Source: Chitinophaga flava (GTDB lineage: Bacteria; Bacteroidota; Bacteroidia; Chitinophagales; Chitinophagaceae). From it: a stretch of 64,000 nucleotides of DNA. The translations under genes and the position numbers were made by a program. The notes below the pieces were generated by a model. That model was given only the letters and a program-made list of their open reading frames with translations, was not told the origin of the DNA and did no database searches. The stretch lies in contig NZ_QFFJ01000002.1 of assembly GCF_003308995.1 (NCBI RefSeq), forward strand, positions 3,898,706 through 3,962,705. The letters are read 5' to 3'. Shown here one piece after another: positions 63,301-64,000 of this stretch (positions are counted from its first letter, which is position 1; every line of letters starts with the position of its first letter).

Positions 63301-64000
63301 ACAAACCAACTGCAGCCGGCACTTATACCTATGGCGTTACCATTACTAATGGTACTTGTGTTGTTACCGCCACTAAAGATGTAGTAGTAAGAGCAGTGCC
63401 TGTTGCTAATCCAGGTACAGCTACTCCTCAATGTGATAATGGTAACTTCACCCTGAATGCACCCACATTACCTGTTGATCAGGAAGGTGAATGGACTATT
63501 TCCGGTGCTGCCAATGGCGCACAGATTACAGATTCACACAATCCGCAAACAACTGTAACAGGTTTAAATGCCGGAACATCCGTTACACTTATCTGGACTG
63601 TACGTAATAAATATAATAACACATGTCAGGCAAGTGCCAACATCACCTTAACCAATACCAAACCACTCTCCGATAGCAAAGCAGGTAATCCGATCGTACA
63701 ATGTGGTAATAAAGTGTTCCAGCTCAATGCCAACGCTCCTGCCGCCGGTGAAACCGGTAAATGGACTGGCCCAGCTGGCGTTACATTCGACAACGCTTCC
63801 TTACCAAATGCCAAAGCAACCTTAAGTGGTACTGCCCCTCAGACTGTAACACTTACCTGGACCATCAGCAACGGCGTATGTACTGATAAAGTATCAACTG
63901 TAAACTTAACACTCAATAACGCTCCTACTGTAACAGTAGCTGCTGTGAACCCGGTATGTAACAGCAACGGTTCTTTCAACCTCGTGCTGTCTAACCCTAC
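60393..64000 (+). CDS. Giant secreted PKD/Ig-like repeat protein, 3' end beyond window
   Basis: The frame opens with ATG at 60393 and stays open to the last base, giving at least 1202 residues. A signal peptide (KRLLTFLFLLVGFVLTSVTTMAQ) is followed by an N-terminal region with a Cys-rich CBM/jelly-roll-like segment (VLKDC, GFKEDFGTFNAG, then FGGCGNDIAIDDIEF). From about residue 480 a run of Ig/PKD-like repeats begins, many containing a Cys near the repeat start (QCANKTFPISGPQPG, QCGNKVFQLNANAP) and the motif TGKWTGPAGVTF. Thr, Asn and Gly dominate. Such proteins in Bacteroidota are often type IX-secreted adhesins; a C-terminal sorting domain would be downstream and is not visible. Confidence 0.9.
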   Translation, partial: MKRLLTFLFLLVGFVLTSVTTMAQTAFINAPDSICAGSYATMNGLIWGNDMTVDYMDWSVSPALAASDYEILYSNPTNNADPLLGQTPDATYPGVTAMTIRLNKVGTYTFTVKIYSPTGKMRQISRSIKVKDCSITSCVGTISTMAGFKEDFGTFNAGDLPRENAIIKGLGPTVSYSFPSQINPPNIGDDYYVEWYHTQAKPEWVKAYDHTGNGNPPKTYGGMLVANSSITKKAFYQRTINNLCPGSVYNFSAWFMNVNGIQVFNQTCARASDTKPNGYHYAGVTFILQDPTTNKELARFNTNDVSMNLANPEWQQYGGSFKIPPNQTSVKLTILNNNFGGCGNDIAIDDIEFTYCSPDLFAYVDGLKDEKRIEDQICGGAPLNLTAYLEPDTYFTNPVYQWQISTDNVTWTDMVDGTKNGGTVSGTQTKILQFGAGYLRGDPVMPITYYFRVGITEKDNVKLGNCAAPSRPVKITILPQPQITVTGNEICNGQNAHLEVQGGYTSYLWKVVPPVSGTILDVSPTVTTTYEVVGTKTYGNNKVCRDSNHAVITVYQKPIVNVKLLTPPSICEGEIAKLEIQPENSVYDITWNYNGTIVPGEKGTSITHIPTKVTNLSAVPPVRNIYTVTVTNGKCVLSDQAEVIVNSMPKPNANGNIKQCETSTFQLNGSQPLADQTGVWSFANNDNQGATLNNPTAYNATVTNLAIGKSVAMVWTITNKNLSKCSASDTAILINLPKPVSVATVDITQCANKTFPISGPQPGQYETGKWTGPAGVTFTDPTAYNTTATLTGAATTQDITVTWTLSNGKCADALSKVNLHLRPAPKVTATAAAVCQTASQFTITFSGLTGTVTKYTVKPGVTGALPGFTNVTGNWPSTGTTINVPLPAGSASGTYNFILTVQNDDNLGCTYDAPFTLKLDQSPDATISGPADICLGTTITLSVDASNTGYTKKWTINGAVQTGSTQTLTHKPTAAGTYTYGVTITNGTCVVTATKDVVVRAVPVANPGTATPQCDNGNFTLNAPTLPVDQEGEWTISGAANGAQITDSHNPQTTVTGLNAGTSVTLIWTVRNKYNNTCQASANITLTNTKPLSDSKAGNPIVQCGNKVFQLNANAPAAGETGKWTGPAGVTFDNASLPNAKATLSGTAPQTVTLTWTISNGVCTDKVSTVNLTLNNAPTVTVAAVNPVCNSNGSFNLVLSNP

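Overview
The window reads as a chromosomal segment of a Bacteroidota bacterium, most likely a Chitinophaga-like member of the Chitinophagaceae. The inference rests on several observations: promoters of the Bacteroidota type (TTTG, about 19 bp, TAnnTTTG) upstream of tRNA, ribosomal-protein and other genes; a DPP-IV type S9 peptidase; tandem glycoside hydrolase family 2 enzymes; an imuA-imuB-dnaE2 mutasome controlled by an XRE/S24 regulator; a KGG-repeat protein; and a very long secreted PKD/Ig-like repeat protein. No phage, IS element, plasmid function or CRISPR array was seen. The window is core and accessory chromosome with dense, often tail-to-tail gene packing.

Layout. 0-5 kb: the last 25 codons of a membrane protein, a small membrane protein, a dipeptidyl peptidase IV homologue, a small unknown protein, a UPF0126/TRIC channel-like protein and a MarC protein. 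5-11.3 kb: a minus-strand tripartite RND efflux operon (small exported protein, TolC-like factor, RND pump, lipoprotein adaptor). 11.3-18.3 kb: an acidic unknown protein, an aldo/keto reductase, two outer-membrane beta-barrel proteins, a SelT/W/H-like thioredoxin-fold protein and an orphan TPR histidine kinase. 18.3-21.3 kb: an Lrp/AsnC regulator divergent from a PLP-dependent histidine decarboxylase-like enzyme, then an MscS channel. 21.3-26.3 kb: a lysine-rich DUF6496 protein, a KGG stress protein, a DUF1304 protein, a lipid kinase divergent from an App1-type phosphatidate phosphatase, and a methyltransferase. 26.3-34.5 kb: a heterodimeric ABC exporter with one degenerate ATP site, and treY-treZ for trehalose synthesis from maltodextrin, where treZ lacks canonical catalytic residues. 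34.5-36.6 kb: a pseudo-receiver protein, a GNAT acetyltransferase and two tandem tRNA-Arg(ACG) genes.

36.8-43.8 kb holds the most coherent system: an S24 (LexA-like) regulator transcribed divergently from imuA-imuB-dnaE2-alkB, with two near-identical palindromes in the 71-bp divergent spacer. I read it as a self-contained damage-inducible mutasome plus alkylation-repair operon. 44-52.4 kb: an OprP-like porin, an NAD-dependent epimerase divergent from an AraC regulator, and two GH2 enzymes in one operon. 52.7-60 kb: a third tRNA-Arg(ACG), rlmH, a rhomboid protease, tilS, a TPR protein, etfB-etfA, a bifunctional-nuclease-domain protein, ispE, and rpmI-rplT. From 60.4 kb a giant secreted repeat protein runs off the right edge; its open frame extends to the last base.

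All functional calls come from motifs and family recall. No database search was possible, so substrate specificities (efflux pump, ABC exporter, GH2 enzymes, decarboxylase) are open.
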